Source: Denitrobacterium detoxificans (GTDB lineage Bacteria > Actinomycetota > Coriobacteriia > Coriobacteriales > Eggerthellaceae). From it: 64,000 bases of DNA. Shown here one piece after another: positions 26,500 to 35,105 of the stretch (the stretch's first letter is position 1; every line of letters starts with the position of its first letter). Both the position numbers and the translations under genes were made by a program. The stretch covers positions 408,366-472,365 of the forward strand of contig NZ_SUUH01000001.1 in assembly GCF_015062615.1 (NCBI RefSeq). The letters are read 5' to 3'. The notes under the pieces are model-generated. The model made no database searches, was not told where the DNA came from, and saw only the letters and a program-made list of their open reading frames with translations.

Positions 26500-26550
26500 G
26501 GCGGGGCTAAAGGAGGAACGCCCCGCCTAGGCTGCGCGGGTAACCCGCGC
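26500..26550 (-). promoter_or_regulatory. Twin intercistronic hairpins between antiporter and agmatine deiminase genes
   Basis: GGCGGGGC (26500-26507) pairs with GCCCCGCC (26520-26527), and GCGCGGGT (26534-26541) pairs with ACCCGCGC (26543-26550). No T-run follows on the minus strand. They look like mRNA processing or stability elements that could set different levels for upstream and downstream genes of the operon. The role is inferred. Confidence 0.5.
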
Positions 26551-26565
26551 CGGGTAAATGAACTG

Positions 26566-28020
26566 CTACGCGAGCTTCGCGGGATCGGCTTCGTCAGGAT
26601 TGGCGAGCCACTTCTCGGAAAGCTCGGGGGTAAGCCCCTGGAACTCGCGCTCGCGCTTCTTGGCGCACACGACGCGCATGACCTCGCCAGCCACGATACC
26701 CACGACAACGCCAATGAGCGGGAACAGCTCCACGAAGCCAACCGTACCCTCGGCAATGGCGCCAAACGGCACGACCGTGGCGATGATAGCCAGAACCAAC
26801 TCGATGGCGGGAACAACGCAGGCGATCTTCAGAAGAGCACCTTTGAAGGGCACGACATAGGTGCGCTCGCGGTTGGGGTCGACCTTACGCAGCTTCAGAA
26901 ACGCCGGGAAGATGGGAATATAGGCCAGCAGCAGGAAGCACACGTTCATGCTGAAGATCGACCAGAACAGACCCGAGGAAATCTCCTCGATGGGAATGAG
27001 CTGGATGAGCAGAGCCAGCGTGGCAACCACGCCATTGACGATGGCGGCACCGGCGGGCATGCCCGTCTTCTTCGATTCGATGGCGAACACGGAGGGCATG
27101 TTGTTGTGCTTGGCACCGTATTCGGCAACGAAGTTCACGCCGAACGACCAGCTGGTCATGTTCGCAAACAGGGTTACCAGGAACACGAGCGAGATGACGA
27201 TGAACAGCCAGGAGTTCTCGCCCACCATGGTCATGACGGCAACGATCATGCCGAAATCGGGATCGATTTCCTCGGCGGGAATGGCCGCGCCAATACCGAA
27301 GCTCGCGAACAGGTAGATGGCCGCGATGGCAATGCCGCCCAGGATAATGGCCTTCGGGATGTCGGTCTTGGGGTTCTTCATGTCGCTAGCGAACGTTGTA
27401 ACTACCTCAAAACCCATGAAATTGAACAAGATAATGGACAGGTACTGAATCGAGTTAAAACTGGTCAGATCGGGCAGGAAAGTCTCGGCGGACATGTCGT
27501 TCGCGAAGCCGTACGTCAGCGCGAACCAAATGCCCATAACGCCCACGGTAACCGCAATAAGCACCTTCAGCACGGCACCGCCATTCAGGATCCATTCGGA
27601 GTCGCTTACTTTGAAGAACGACAGGAATACGACGACCCAGACGAACACAAGCTCGATGGCAAGCTTGCCTACCACGTCGAACTCCACCCCACAGCACATG
27701 GTGATGATGTCGGGAAACAATGTTCCCAAACTGGCCATCCACAGGGGGAAGTTGATCCAGTAGTACCAACTGACGCGCGCGCCCCACTTATCACCTAGGG
27801 CATTTCGCACCCAGTCGTACAGGCCACCGTCTCCCTCGTACGTAGTACCCAGCTCGGCGCAAATAAGGCCGTAAGGCAGGAGGAACGTGATGATCAGGAA
27901 CACCCACCAGAAGAACTGCTGGTTGCCAATTGCCGACGCTGGCGCCGCCGCCTCGGCCACGAACACGACGCAGATTACGGTGAGAATAACGCTTGCAAAC
28001 GAAAATTTCTTTTCAGCCAT
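26566..28020 (-). CDS. aguD: APC-family amino acid permease, probable agmatine/putrescine antiporter
   Basis: A 484-residue protein with about 12 hydrophobic helices, of the amino acid-polyamine-organocation superfamily. The early helices contain AEAAAPASAIGNQQFFWW and YGLICAELGTTYEGDGGLYDWV, a pattern of the glutamate/GABA-type and polyamine antiporters. Its place between putrescine carbamoyltransferase and agmatine deiminase genes matches AguD, which swaps external agmatine for internal putrescine. The substrate is inferred from the operon. Confidence 0.88.
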   Translation of the reverse strand: MAEKKFSFASVILTVICVVFVAEAAAPASAIGNQQFFWWVFLIITFLLPYGLICAELGTTYEGDGGLYDWVRNALGDKWGARVSWYYWINFPLWMASLGTLFPDIITMCCGVEFDVVGKLAIELVFVWVVVFLSFFKVSDSEWILNGGAVLKVLIAVTVGVMGIWFALTYGFANDMSAETFLPDLTSFNSIQYLSIILFNFMGFEVVTTFASDMKNPKTDIPKAIILGGIAIAAIYLFASFGIGAAIPAEEIDPDFGMIVAVMTMVGENSWLFIVISLVFLVTLFANMTSWSFGVNFVAEYGAKHNNMPSVFAIESKKTGMPAGAAIVNGVVATLALLIQLIPIEEISSGLFWSIFSMNVCFLLLAYIPIFPAFLKLRKVDPNRERTYVVPFKGALLKIACVVPAIELVLAIIATVVPFGAIAEGTVGFVELFPLIGVVVGIVAGEVMRVVCAKKREREFQGLTPELSEKWLANPDEADPAKLA

Positions 28021-28079
28021 GATGGCTCCCCTTTTCTAGAATGCGGCGGGGACTACCCGCCGCATGGCAGGCATCGTTG

Positions 28080-29132
28080 CTAGGCGCGAGCGGTCTTGCC
28101 GAACTTGGCAAGGGCGGCGTCGATTTCCCGTGCGGCCTCTGCGGCCACCGCTTCGTTGACCGGGGACTGGGGGCAGAGCGCTGCAAGAATCGCGCGGATG
28201 GAATGCTTGCGGTTCTCGGCTTCCACCCAGCACAGGGAACGCTCGGGATCGTCCATGACCTCGTCGACAACTTCCTCGCCACGCGTGGCGGGCAGGCAGT
28301 GCATGAACTTCGAGTTCGGATTCGCGAAGTTCATCATGTCCATGGTCACCTGATACTTCGGGTAGAAGATGTCCATGTAGCTGGCGCCTTCAACCTCTTC
28401 GTCGTACAGGCCATACCACACGTCGGTATAAATGAAGTCGGCGCCCTTGATGCACTCGATGTCATCGGAGATGGTGATGGTACCGCCGGAAACCTCGCAG
28501 TTGGCCTTGCCGATAGCCAGCAGGTCAACCTTGTTCTCCACCTGCAGGCCGCCGTCGGTGATCTGATGGCCCTTCGGCCCGAACTGCACGAAGTCCATGC
28601 CCATCTTCGAAGCGATGAACATGAGCGACACGCACACCTGCGTCGCGTCGCCGATGAAGGCGAGCTTGCAGTCCTCGATCTTCTTACCCTCGGGCAGGTT
28701 CTCCATCATGGTGAGCAGGTCGCCCAGCTCCTGGGTGGGGTGGTTGTACTCGCTCATGCCGTTGATGACGGGAGCGGCGGAGTACTTGGCCAGGTTCACC
28801 ACGTCCTTGTGGCGGTCGACGCGGGCCATCATGATGTCCACCAGGCTGCCCATGACGCGGGCGGTGTCCTCGATGGACTCATGGCCACCCAGCTGGATGG
28901 TACCGGGACCATAGAACTGCGCATGTCCGCCCAGGTCGGTCATGGCGGTCTCGAAGCTGATGCGGGTGCGGGTGGATACCTGCTGGAAGATCATGCCGAG
29001 CGTCTTGTTCTTCAGCAGCTGCGGATACGTGCCCGCTTCCTTGATGCTCTTCTTCATGGCCATGGCAAGATCGACCATGTCGAGTAGCTCTTCCTTGGTG
29101 AAGTCGTTGGTATCCAGATAATCCTTTACCAT
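28080..29132 (-). CDS. ptcA: Putrescine carbamoyltransferase
   Basis: A 350-residue transcarbamylase. The carbamoyl phosphate loop is STRTR (53-57); HPTQELGD and HCLPATRGEEV are the other family signatures. Sequence alone leaves ornithine carbamoyltransferase as an alternative, but the operon also encodes agmatine deiminase and carbamate kinase and lacks arginine deiminase, so phosphorolysis of carbamoylputrescine is the likely reaction. The start MVKDYLD is supported by AAAGGGAG. It is the first gene of the operon. Confidence 0.9.
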   Translation of the reverse strand: MVKDYLDTNDFTKEELLDMVDLAMAMKKSIKEAGTYPQLLKNKTLGMIFQQVSTRTRISFETAMTDLGGHAQFYGPGTIQLGGHESIEDTARVMGSLVDIMMARVDRHKDVVNLAKYSAAPVINGMSEYNHPTQELGDLLTMMENLPEGKKIEDCKLAFIGDATQVCVSLMFIASKMGMDFVQFGPKGHQITDGGLQVENKVDLLAIGKANCEVSGGTITISDDIECIKGADFIYTDVWYGLYDEEVEGASYMDIFYPKYQVTMDMMNFANPNSKFMHCLPATRGEEVVDEVMDDPERSLCWVEAENRKHSIRAILAALCPQSPVNEAVAAEAAREIDAALAKFGKTARA

Positions 29133-29272
29133 TTGTACTCCCTTTCTCATTCGAGTACCTGGCCCCCGCAGCGGCTCTCTCCCGCCGCTGCGAAGCGCAT
29201 CGCATGGGACGATGCATGCCTCCTGAGCACAGATTCGAAAAGGGAGGGGGAATTGAAAAGAAATAATCGGGA

Positions 29273-29325
29273 TTAATTTGGCGACAAAACGCCTATACCC
29301 AAATTAACCCAGCGCCTGAGCTGGG
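29273..29325. promoter_or_regulatory. Candidate operator in the agmatine operon/LuxR divergent region
   Basis: The 296-base gap between ptcA and the LuxR gene contains TTAATTTGG (29273-29281) and its complement CCAAATTAA (29299-29307), extended by GGG and CCC on the outer sides with one offset base, followed at once by CCCAGC (29308-29313) with GCTGGG (29320-29325). The A/T-rich arms stand out from the GC-rich surroundings. It is a plausible binding site for the membrane LuxR regulator controlling agmatine use. The function is inferred from position. Confidence 0.5.
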
Positions 29326-29428
29326 ATTTCATTCGAATGGACAATCGCGACAAAGTTCGGTGGTTTAAACGCCCGCGCATGCGATAAACTCTCCCTCAAT
29401 AGACTGCATCGTTTGGGGAGAATGCATC

Positions 29429-30391
29429 TTGAGCCTGGTTTTCTTCGTATACACGCTCACGCTTCTGGTGATTTGCGCGCTCACCGCTTCCGTATGCGTT
29501 TCCGCGCATCTAGTATGCCATCGCAAGGTGTTTCTGTACGCCGCCGGCATGTTCCTGTTCTACCTCTTCGACGTGTCGTTCATCTTCCAGGAAGAGTTCC
29601 TGTCGCAGAACCTCGTCTTCGACTCCACGCAGTACTACGCCATCAACTACCCCATCCTGAAGATGATCGTAGGCGGCGGGTTCCTGCAATGCCTCTGGCT
29701 CATCGTGTGCGACTATCTGGACGTGCATAACCGCACGTTGGAGTTCGGACCGCTGGTAGCGTTCTTCGTGGGCAGCCTCGCCGTTCTCTTCCTGCTGCCC
29801 GAAGGGCCCTGGCGCCAGTTCCTGTACTATTCCATGCGCCAGGCGTTCCTCATTTTCATTTCGCTATATGGCATCCATCGTCGCAGGCGCGCGAGCGACC
29901 CGGTGGAGATCATCCGCCTCGAGCGATTCAGAAAGCCCTTCATCGCCTGTTCCCTGCTGGTGCTCTGCATTCTGCTCGAAGACACCGTGGTCATCCTGCT
30001 ACTCGACCCTGGCTTCGTTTCGTCGGATTTCCCGCTGTACCTTTCCGAGCGCAACTTCAGCGAGAATGTCATGCTCCTCGTACTTGCCTGGTTTTCCATA
30101 CGCGGGTCCGCCCATACGCTGGCCATTCGATTCGAACGACCGCCCCAACGTGAGGACGTGCCTATCGAGCATCATATCGAAGAGCTGCTTCCCGTCTATT
30201 GCAGACGCTACGGCCTTTCCGAGCGCGAAGGCGAGGTGCTGCACCTCATCCTACTGGGCCGCGATAATCAGAACATCGCCAACGAGCTCACGCTGGCACT
30301 GGGCACCATCAAAGCGCACGTGCACAACATCCTGAAGAAGACGAACCAGGAAAACCGCGAGAACCTGAAGCGCGACTTCTGGAAGGGCTAG
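29429..30391 (+). CDS. Membrane-anchored LuxR-type transcriptional regulator
   Basis: A 320-residue protein with about six or seven membrane helices in residues 1-235 and a C-terminal LuxR helix-turn-helix (LSEREGEVLHLILLGRDNQNIANELTLALGTIKAHVHNILKKT). Such membrane one-component regulators are abundant in Eggerthellaceae. The start is a TTG, chosen because GGGGAGAA precedes it; the nearby ATG at 29423 is in another frame. Being divergent from the agmatine operon, it probably senses agmatine, putrescine or a related membrane signal. Confidence 0.85.
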   Translation: MSLVFFVYTLTLLVICALTASVCVSAHLVCHRKVFLYAAGMFLFYLFDVSFIFQEEFLSQNLVFDSTQYYAINYPILKMIVGGGFLQCLWLIVCDYLDVHNRTLEFGPLVAFFVGSLAVLFLLPEGPWRQFLYYSMRQAFLIFISLYGIHRRRRASDPVEIIRLERFRKPFIACSLLVLCILLEDTVVILLLDPGFVSSDFPLYLSERNFSENVMLLVLAWFSIRGSAHTLAIRFERPPQREDVPIEHHIEELLPVYCRRYGLSEREGEVLHLILLGRDNQNIANELTLALGTIKAHVHNILKKTNQENRENLKRDFWKG

Positions 30392-30414
30392 CTTCTGCCT
30401 TGCATGCACGCGCA

Positions 30415-30446
30415 AACGCGCCCACCGCTGCAGAGGTGGGCGCGTT
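30415..30446 (+). terminator. Terminator after the LuxR gene
   Basis: AACGCGCCCACC (30415-30426) pairs perfectly with GGTGGGCGCGTT (30435-30446) and TTCTTT follows. A second hairpin, CCGAATGGGA (30458-30467) with TCCCATTCGG (30476-30485), lies between it and the convergent flavoprotein gene. Confidence 0.8.
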
Positions 30447-30549
30447 TTCTTTGCTAACCGAATGGGAGGGAGGGTTCCCATTCGGCTATGACGCAGCGGC
30501 ACGGTGCCGCGGTGCGCTATGCAGACAGTCAAGCAGGAGACGAGACGCT

Positions 30550-32157
30550 TTACGCCTGCTTGATGTACTCCGCCATATGCTGGGCGGCAATACGGCCGGA
30601 AGCCATGGACAGGCCCGAGCAGGAACCGCCGCAGTCATAGTACGGCGTGCAGAACAGGCTGCCGTTCTCGACGCCGCCAACATACAGGCCGGGAATCGGC
30701 TCGAGGTCAACATCGAGGACGCGACAATCATCGTCGGTGCGCGCACCGCCAAACGTGTTGAAGGCGCTCGGGTTGTACTCGAATGCGTAGTACACGCTGG
30801 AGCCATCTTCCACAGGCCACAGGAACTCTTCGCGCTTGTAGAACTCGGTATCGTCCTTGGCGGCAACCATGGCATCGTAGCTCTTCACCGTTTCGGGCAG
30901 GTCGGTCAGGCCCGCAGCCTTTGCCAGCTCGTCGATGGTCTCGCCTTCGTAGATCCAGCCTTCGTCCTTGCCCTTCTTCAGGTTGCTCTCCAGGTCGGGG
31001 ATGGGGGCGTTGAACATGGTCATGGCAGACGTCCATACGGCAGGAGAGCCAATGGAAGCGTAGTAGCTCTGGGTTGCCATGGAGTTCACCACGTTGCCCG
31101 AGAAGATGGCGTAGTAGCGCTTCTGATGCAGCGTGGCCTCGCCACCACCGCTCATGGGCTGCTGAGCCAGCATGTACTCGTCCAGGAAGCGCTTACCAGA
31201 AGGATCGGTTACCAGACCGCCATAGAAGGCAAGCTGCATGAGGGGGTTGGCGTTGAACACGGAAAGCGTCGACTTCTTGTTCATGCCGTAGATGTCGTTC
31301 ATGCCCAGGCCATGGATGCGATCTTCCATACCGCCCGCCTCGAGCACCATCTTCTGGCCGTCGCCCGTATTGTTCTTCGAACCCATGTTGGCGATTTCGA
31401 CACCGCCGTAGATCTCGGTGAGCATTTCCTCGTTGGCCATGTAGCCACCCGTGCACACGAGCACGGCCTTGGCATTCACGTTGATGACCTTGCCCTTTTG
31501 CTCGCACTGCACGCCCTTGGCCACGCCGTCCTCCATGAGGATGTGCGTTGCGGGAGCGCCATACATGAACTCGACGCCCTCGCCCGTAAGGTACTGCTCG
31601 ATGGGCTGGCCCTTATCGGGAGTCATGAAGCCATGCACGTCGGTAAAGCCAACGTTGTAGCGATCGCCCAAGATCTGCGTTTCGACGCCCATCTTCGTGA
31701 GGATGTCGATATCTTCCGCCAGCAACATGGTGCACTTGCGCAGCAGCTTGGCGTTCACCGTCCAATGAGCATAGGCGATCATGTGCTTGTACAGGTCGAC
31801 GAGCGTGAACGTCTGGCCAATCGAACGTGTGCCCTCGGTTTCGACGGCGCACGTGCCGCTGATCTCGTTGAAGTTCGAGTCGGTTGCGTTACCCGACTTG
31901 GTAACGACCAGGATGTTCTTCACGCCCTGCTTTGCGGCCTCGTATGCGGCAAAGCAACCGCAGGCGCCAGAGCCCACGATAACGATATCGGCGTCGCGCG
32001 TTTCGTCAGCCGTCTTGATTTCGCTCGTTTCGGCGGAAGCCGCCTTATCGGCAGAGCCCTTGGATTGAGCGCACCCAGAAAGCGCACCCGCTCCCGCAAT
32101 GCCGGCAAGCGCAAGGCCCGCACCCGTCAGAAAATTACGGCGTGAGATTTCAGCCAT
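30550..32157 (-). CDS. Tat-exported FAD-dependent reductase (fumarate reductase/urocanate reductase-like)
   Basis: A 535-residue flavoprotein. The N-terminus has a twin-arginine motif SRRNFL (5-10) and a lipobox-like LSGC (Cys29), suggesting Tat export with lipid anchoring. The FAD-binding motif is VIVGSGACGCFAAYEA, and GLYVGGVENG near the end is the second FAD contact of the family. It has no haem motifs of its own, so electrons should come from a membrane cytochrome; the multihaem protein at 53.8 kb is one candidate. Eggerthellaceae carry many such reductases for diverse acceptors; the substrate is not readable. Confidence 0.85.
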   Translation of the reverse strand: MAEISRRNFLTGAGLALAGIAGAGALSGCAQSKGSADKAASAETSEIKTADETRDADIVIVGSGACGCFAAYEAAKQGVKNILVVTKSGNATDSNFNEISGTCAVETEGTRSIGQTFTLVDLYKHMIAYAHWTVNAKLLRKCTMLLAEDIDILTKMGVETQILGDRYNVGFTDVHGFMTPDKGQPIEQYLTGEGVEFMYGAPATHILMEDGVAKGVQCEQKGKVINVNAKAVLVCTGGYMANEEMLTEIYGGVEIANMGSKNNTGDGQKMVLEAGGMEDRIHGLGMNDIYGMNKKSTLSVFNANPLMQLAFYGGLVTDPSGKRFLDEYMLAQQPMSGGGEATLHQKRYYAIFSGNVVNSMATQSYYASIGSPAVWTSAMTMFNAPIPDLESNLKKGKDEGWIYEGETIDELAKAAGLTDLPETVKSYDAMVAAKDDTEFYKREEFLWPVEDGSSVYYAFEYNPSAFNTFGGARTDDDCRVLDVDLEPIPGLYVGGVENGSLFCTPYYDCGGSCSGLSMASGRIAAQHMAEYIKQA

Positions 32158-32218
32158 AGTTCCCTCTTTTCCCTCCGTGTTTCCAATATGGCCCTACCCT
32201 ATTCCGCGGGCGACCATT

Positions 32219-32238
32219 CGTAAAATATCGGTTTTACG
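32219..32238. promoter_or_regulatory. Inverted repeat upstream of the flavoprotein gene
   Basis: CGTAAAA (32219-32225) and TTTTACG (32232-32238) form a perfect 7-6-7 repeat within the 119 bases separating the flavoprotein start from the LysR-type gene. It is a candidate LysR-family binding site. Confidence 0.5.
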
Positions 32239-32276
32239 GGAATCGATAAGAAAGGCTTATAGACCGATGTAATGCG

Positions 32277-33134
32277 CTAGTTCAAGAACTCGAGAAATTT
32301 GGCGAGCGCAGGGTTGTCGTTGCTCGCAAGATACGCCCATCCCACGGCAAGGCTCGCACGATACCCCACGACATCCAGAATGCAGGAATCGGCTCCCAGC
32401 TCTTGCGCCACGTGCACGGGCATAGCCTCCACGCCCAAGCCCATGATCATGTCTGCCAGGGCGATGTCCTGGTCTTCGGCGCGCACGAGCGGCGTTTCCG
32501 GAGAGCCTTCCAGATACGGATACGTTTGATACACGAGAGCCTGGTTCTCGCAATCGGCGATGATGTGCGGAAAGGAAAGCAAATCGGAAGGAACGAGCCC
32601 CTTCGCGTTGGCAAGGGGATGATCGGCGCTCGCCACGATGCACAGCTCGTTCACCTCTACCGCGGCATAGGAAACCGCCTTCGCATCTTCGTTCACCGCA
32701 GTGACCATGATGTCGTAGGCGCCATCATGCAGCTCCTGAAGCTGCGTAAGGGAACGCGAACGAGCCAGGCGCAGCTCGACCTCGGGATAGCTGGCCATGA
32801 AACCGCGCAGGGCGTCGAAGTAGGCCGTCTGACCAGAATTGGCCACGCCCACCGTAAGCACGCCCGCAGAGCCCTCCGCGATGGCGCGCGCACGCTTGGC
32901 CGACTTGTCGAGCGCATCGATAACGCCCAGCGTATCGTGGTAGTACGCTCTGCCCGCCGCCGTTAGCTGGACGCCCTTCGTGGAGCGCACGAACAGCGGG
33001 AACCCAAGCTCATCTTCGAGCGCCTTGATCTGCTGGCTAATAGCCGGCTGCGCAACATGGCATTCCTCCGACGCACGCGTAAAGCTGAGCGTACGGGCCA
33101 CCGACTTGAAGTACTCAAGCTGCGTCGTCCTCAT
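32277..33134 (-). CDS. LysR-family transcriptional regulator
   Basis: A 285-residue regulator with an N-terminal winged helix (MRTTQLEYFKSVARTLSFTRASEE, then QPAISQQIKALEDELG) and a periplasmic-binding-like effector domain (about 90-285). The start MRTTQ is supported by GGGGAGGG. It lies upstream of the flavoprotein gene on the same strand, so it probably controls that reductase in response to its substrate. Confidence 0.9.
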   Translation of the reverse strand: MRTTQLEYFKSVARTLSFTRASEECHVAQPAISQQIKALEDELGFPLFVRSTKGVQLTAAGRAYYHDTLGVIDALDKSAKRARAIAEGSAGVLTVGVANSGQTAYFDALRGFMASYPEVELRLARSRSLTQLQELHDGAYDIMVTAVNEDAKAVSYAAVEVNELCIVASADHPLANAKGLVPSDLLSFPHIIADCENQALVYQTYPYLEGSPETPLVRAEDQDIALADMIMGLGVEAMPVHVAQELGADSCILDVVGYRASLAVGWAYLASNDNPALAKFLEFLN

Positions 33135-33210
33135 ATCATCCCTCCCCTTTTGGATAGATGATACTACGACCAGGACATCCGCTACGCAGGATGTCGCAAC
33201 GACAAACCGC

Positions 33211-33244
33211 AAAAGCGCCCGCTTCCCATACCGGAAGCGGACGC
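33211..33244 (-). terminator. Terminator after the PNPOx-like gene
   Basis: GCGCCCGCTTCC (33215-33226) pairs with GGAAGCGGACGC (33233-33244) with one G-U, and TTTTGCGG follows on the minus strand, 45 bases after the stop. Confidence 0.75.
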
Positions 33245-33288
33245 CTAAGCATCATGTGCATGGGCCATGCGCTATATAAGCCGAAATC

Positions 33289-33681
33289 CTACAGCGCGTA
33301 CTCGACGGGAGCATCGGTGAAGGAGCACACCGTAGCCGTTCCCTCTTCGAAACGGAAGACGGTCATGAGACCATCGTCAGCCGAGTACATGCTCGTCAGC
33401 GTAGGATTGGCCTCGAGCATGGCAACGCGAGCCTCGCGACGCTCGTCTTCCGCCACAACACCACGCAGACGAATCCACGTGCCCTCGACCATGCCGCTTA
33501 CCGCAACATGCGGATTAGCCTTCATCTGCTTGTACACGTCCTTCTGATTGTTGGTGACGATGTACAGCTTGCCTTCGAACTCGCATACCGCGCCGAAGGG
33601 ACGAACCTGGGGAACATCGCCGTCTACCGTAGCCAGGTAGAACGTTCCGCTTTTCGCCAAATAGTCGAGAGCTTTTTCCAT
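33289..33681 (-). CDS. Pyridoxamine 5'-phosphate oxidase-like flavin-binding protein
   Basis: A 130-residue split-barrel protein (FYLATVDGDVPQVRPFG, GKLYIVTNNQKDVYKQM, WIRLRGVV). Members bind FMN or F420 and act as reductases; the substrate is unknown. The start MEKALDY is preferred because GAAAGG has proper spacing to it, while the ATG two codons upstream is too close. It diverges from an HxlR regulator gene, the usual arrangement for a redox-stress pair. Confidence 0.85.
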   Translation of the reverse strand: MEKALDYLAKSGTFYLATVDGDVPQVRPFGAVCEFEGKLYIVTNNQKDVYKQMKANPHVAVSGMVEGTWIRLRGVVAEDERREARVAMLEANPTLTSMYSADDGLMTVFRFEEGTATVCSFTDAPVEYAL

Positions 33682-33752
33682 GAGCATGCCTTTCGTATTC
33701 GCTCTTACCAGTTGCAGGGACCATTTAACAAGTGTAGTCTCGCCTAAGCAAG

Positions 33753-33787
33753 TACGATATTTTTTGATACCAGTATCATTTACGATA
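33753..33787. promoter_or_regulatory. Candidate HxlR operator
   Basis: The 121-base divergent gap holds a perfect palindrome TGATACCAGTATCA (33765-33778), flanked by two direct TACGATA copies (33753-33759 and 33781-33787). This is a typical layout for a MarR/HxlR-type regulator controlling both divergent genes. Confidence 0.55.
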
Positions 33788-33802
33788 CCTAGAAGGACAA
33801 AC

Positions 33803-34144
33803 ATGCAGCAGAACGAACTCTTTGGAAAGTGCCCGTACGTAACCTCCCAAAAGGTCCTCAGCGGAAAATGGTCGCTCTACATCCTCCACCTCTTGCAGGA
33901 TGGACCCGTGCGCTTCAACGAACTGCAACGGCGCATGCCCGAAAGCATGACGCACACGACGCTCTCCCGTCAGCTCAAGACGCTCGTCAACGATGGCTTG
34001 GTCCTCCGCCGCGTCCATTCCGAAATACCGCCCAACGTGGAATACGAGCTCAGCGAGGTGGGCATGAAGTTCAAGAACGTGCTTTCCGCACTCGAAACCT
34101 GGGGAAACGAGTACATCGCCTACCTTTCGCAGAGCGAGAAGTAG
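33803..34144 (+). CDS. HxlR-family transcriptional regulator
   Basis: A 113-residue winged-helix protein with the HxlR signature: CPYVTSQKVLSGKWSLYILHLL, then FNELQRRMPESMTHTTLSRQLKTL and DGLVLRRVHSEIPPNVEYELSE. The N-terminal Cys (CPY) is the redox- or aldehyde-sensitive position in HypR/HxlR members. AGAAGGAC precedes the ATG. It likely controls the divergent PNPOx-like gene. Confidence 0.9.
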   Translation: MQQNELFGKCPYVTSQKVLSGKWSLYILHLLQDGPVRFNELQRRMPESMTHTTLSRQLKTLVNDGLVLRRVHSEIPPNVEYELSEVGMKFKNVLSALETWGNEYIAYLSQSEK

Positions 34145-34161
34145 GCATGGCGAAACACGAA

Positions 34162-34191
34162 AAGGGAGCCATCCCACGGGATGGCTCCCTT
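34162..34191. terminator. Bidirectional terminator between HxlR and ferredoxin genes
   Basis: AAGGGAGCCATCC (34162-34174) pairs with GGATGGCTCCCTT (34179-34191). The minus-strand copy ends in TTTTCG, so it serves the convergent ferredoxin gene best. Confidence 0.7.
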
Positions 34192-34217
34192 CGCAGTCAA
34201 CACGATGAGTCGAAGCG

Positions 34218-34949
34218 TTATTCGAGTATGCGGCCATCCAGGGAAAACGTAACGACCCTCCAGGGAATGAACTTGCCGCTCGCCTTCAGAGCCTCAACGG
34301 CCGCATGTTCCAGACCACCGCAGCAAGGCACCTCCATGCGCGTTACGACAACGCTCTTGATGTCGTTGTTCGCGATGATCGCGGTCAGCTTTTCGGTGTA
34401 GTCCACCATGTCAAGCTTGGGACAACCGATAACGCATACGTGATTGCGAATGAAGTCCTGGTGAAACGCCGCATACGAATACGCGCAGCAATCCGCGGCG
34501 ATAAGCAGGTTGGCCCCATCGAAATACGGCGCACGCGTAGGTACGAGCTTGATCTGCACGGGCCAGTTCGTCAGCTGCGATTCGCACGTCACCGCAGATG
34601 ACGCAGGAGCGCTCGCAGCCGCCTGCGCGGACCGGTCGAACGTTCGCATAGCCGAACCGGGGCAGCCGCCACCTGCATGGCGATGAGCCGCCGCAGCAAA
34701 CGCAGCCTGCTTCGCCTTGGAAGCTGCAACTGCCGCCTCGTCATACGCAGCGGCCTCGCGCTCCACGAACGAAATGGCGCCCATGGGACACTCGGGCAGG
34801 CAGTCGCCCAGACCATCGCAGAAGTCGTCGCGCACCAGGCGGGCCTTGCCGTTGATGATCTCGATGGCACCCTCATGGCAGGCATCCACGCAGATGCCGC
34901 AGCCATTGCATGCCTCTTCGTTGATTTCGATAATCTTTCGAATCACCAT
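34218..34949 (-). CDS. Ferredoxin-domain iron-sulfur protein
   Basis: A 243-residue protein. The N-terminus has a 4Fe-4S motif CNGCGICVDACHEGAIEI (14-31) and a second cysteine set CDGLGDCLPECPMGAI, where spacing is wider than a standard CX2CX2C. A disordered Ala-rich linker (70-115) leads to a domain with CC pairs (ADCCAYS, VPCCGG) and IGCPKLD. Such proteins occur beside Crp/Fnr regulators and hybrid cluster protein genes in anaerobes, suggesting a role in nitrosative or redox stress. It diverges from a Crp/Fnr gene. Confidence 0.85.
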   Translation of the reverse strand: MVIRKIIEINEEACNGCGICVDACHEGAIEIINGKARLVRDDFCDGLGDCLPECPMGAISFVEREAAAYDEAAVAASKAKQAAFAAAAHRHAGGGCPGSAMRTFDRSAQAAASAPASSAVTCESQLTNWPVQIKLVPTRAPYFDGANLLIAADCCAYSYAAFHQDFIRNHVCVIGCPKLDMVDYTEKLTAIIANNDIKSVVVTRMEVPCCGGLEHAAVEALKASGKFIPWRVVTFSLDGRILE

Positions 34950-35004
34950 TGCTCCTCACTAATCGTCGTCTTCCTGCAGAGTATCTGCGCCCACCGAAAA
35001 AGTA

Positions 35005-35039
35005 TGTTGCGATTACAACAATGAGCGGATATGATATCC
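35005..35039. promoter_or_regulatory. Candidate Crp/Fnr operators in the divergent region
   Basis: TGTTG (35005-35009) and CAACA (35016-35020) form a 5-6-5 inverted repeat of Crp/Fnr type, and GGATAT-G-ATATCC (35027-35039) is a perfect 6-1-6 palindrome. Both lie between the ferredoxin gene and the Crp/Fnr gene and could control both. Confidence 0.5.
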
Positions 35040-35105
35040 CGCAACAAGCAATCTTCACGAACCTAGGGCCAAACGCCCCACCCCACCTACGAGAAGAGGA
35101 CCCCC

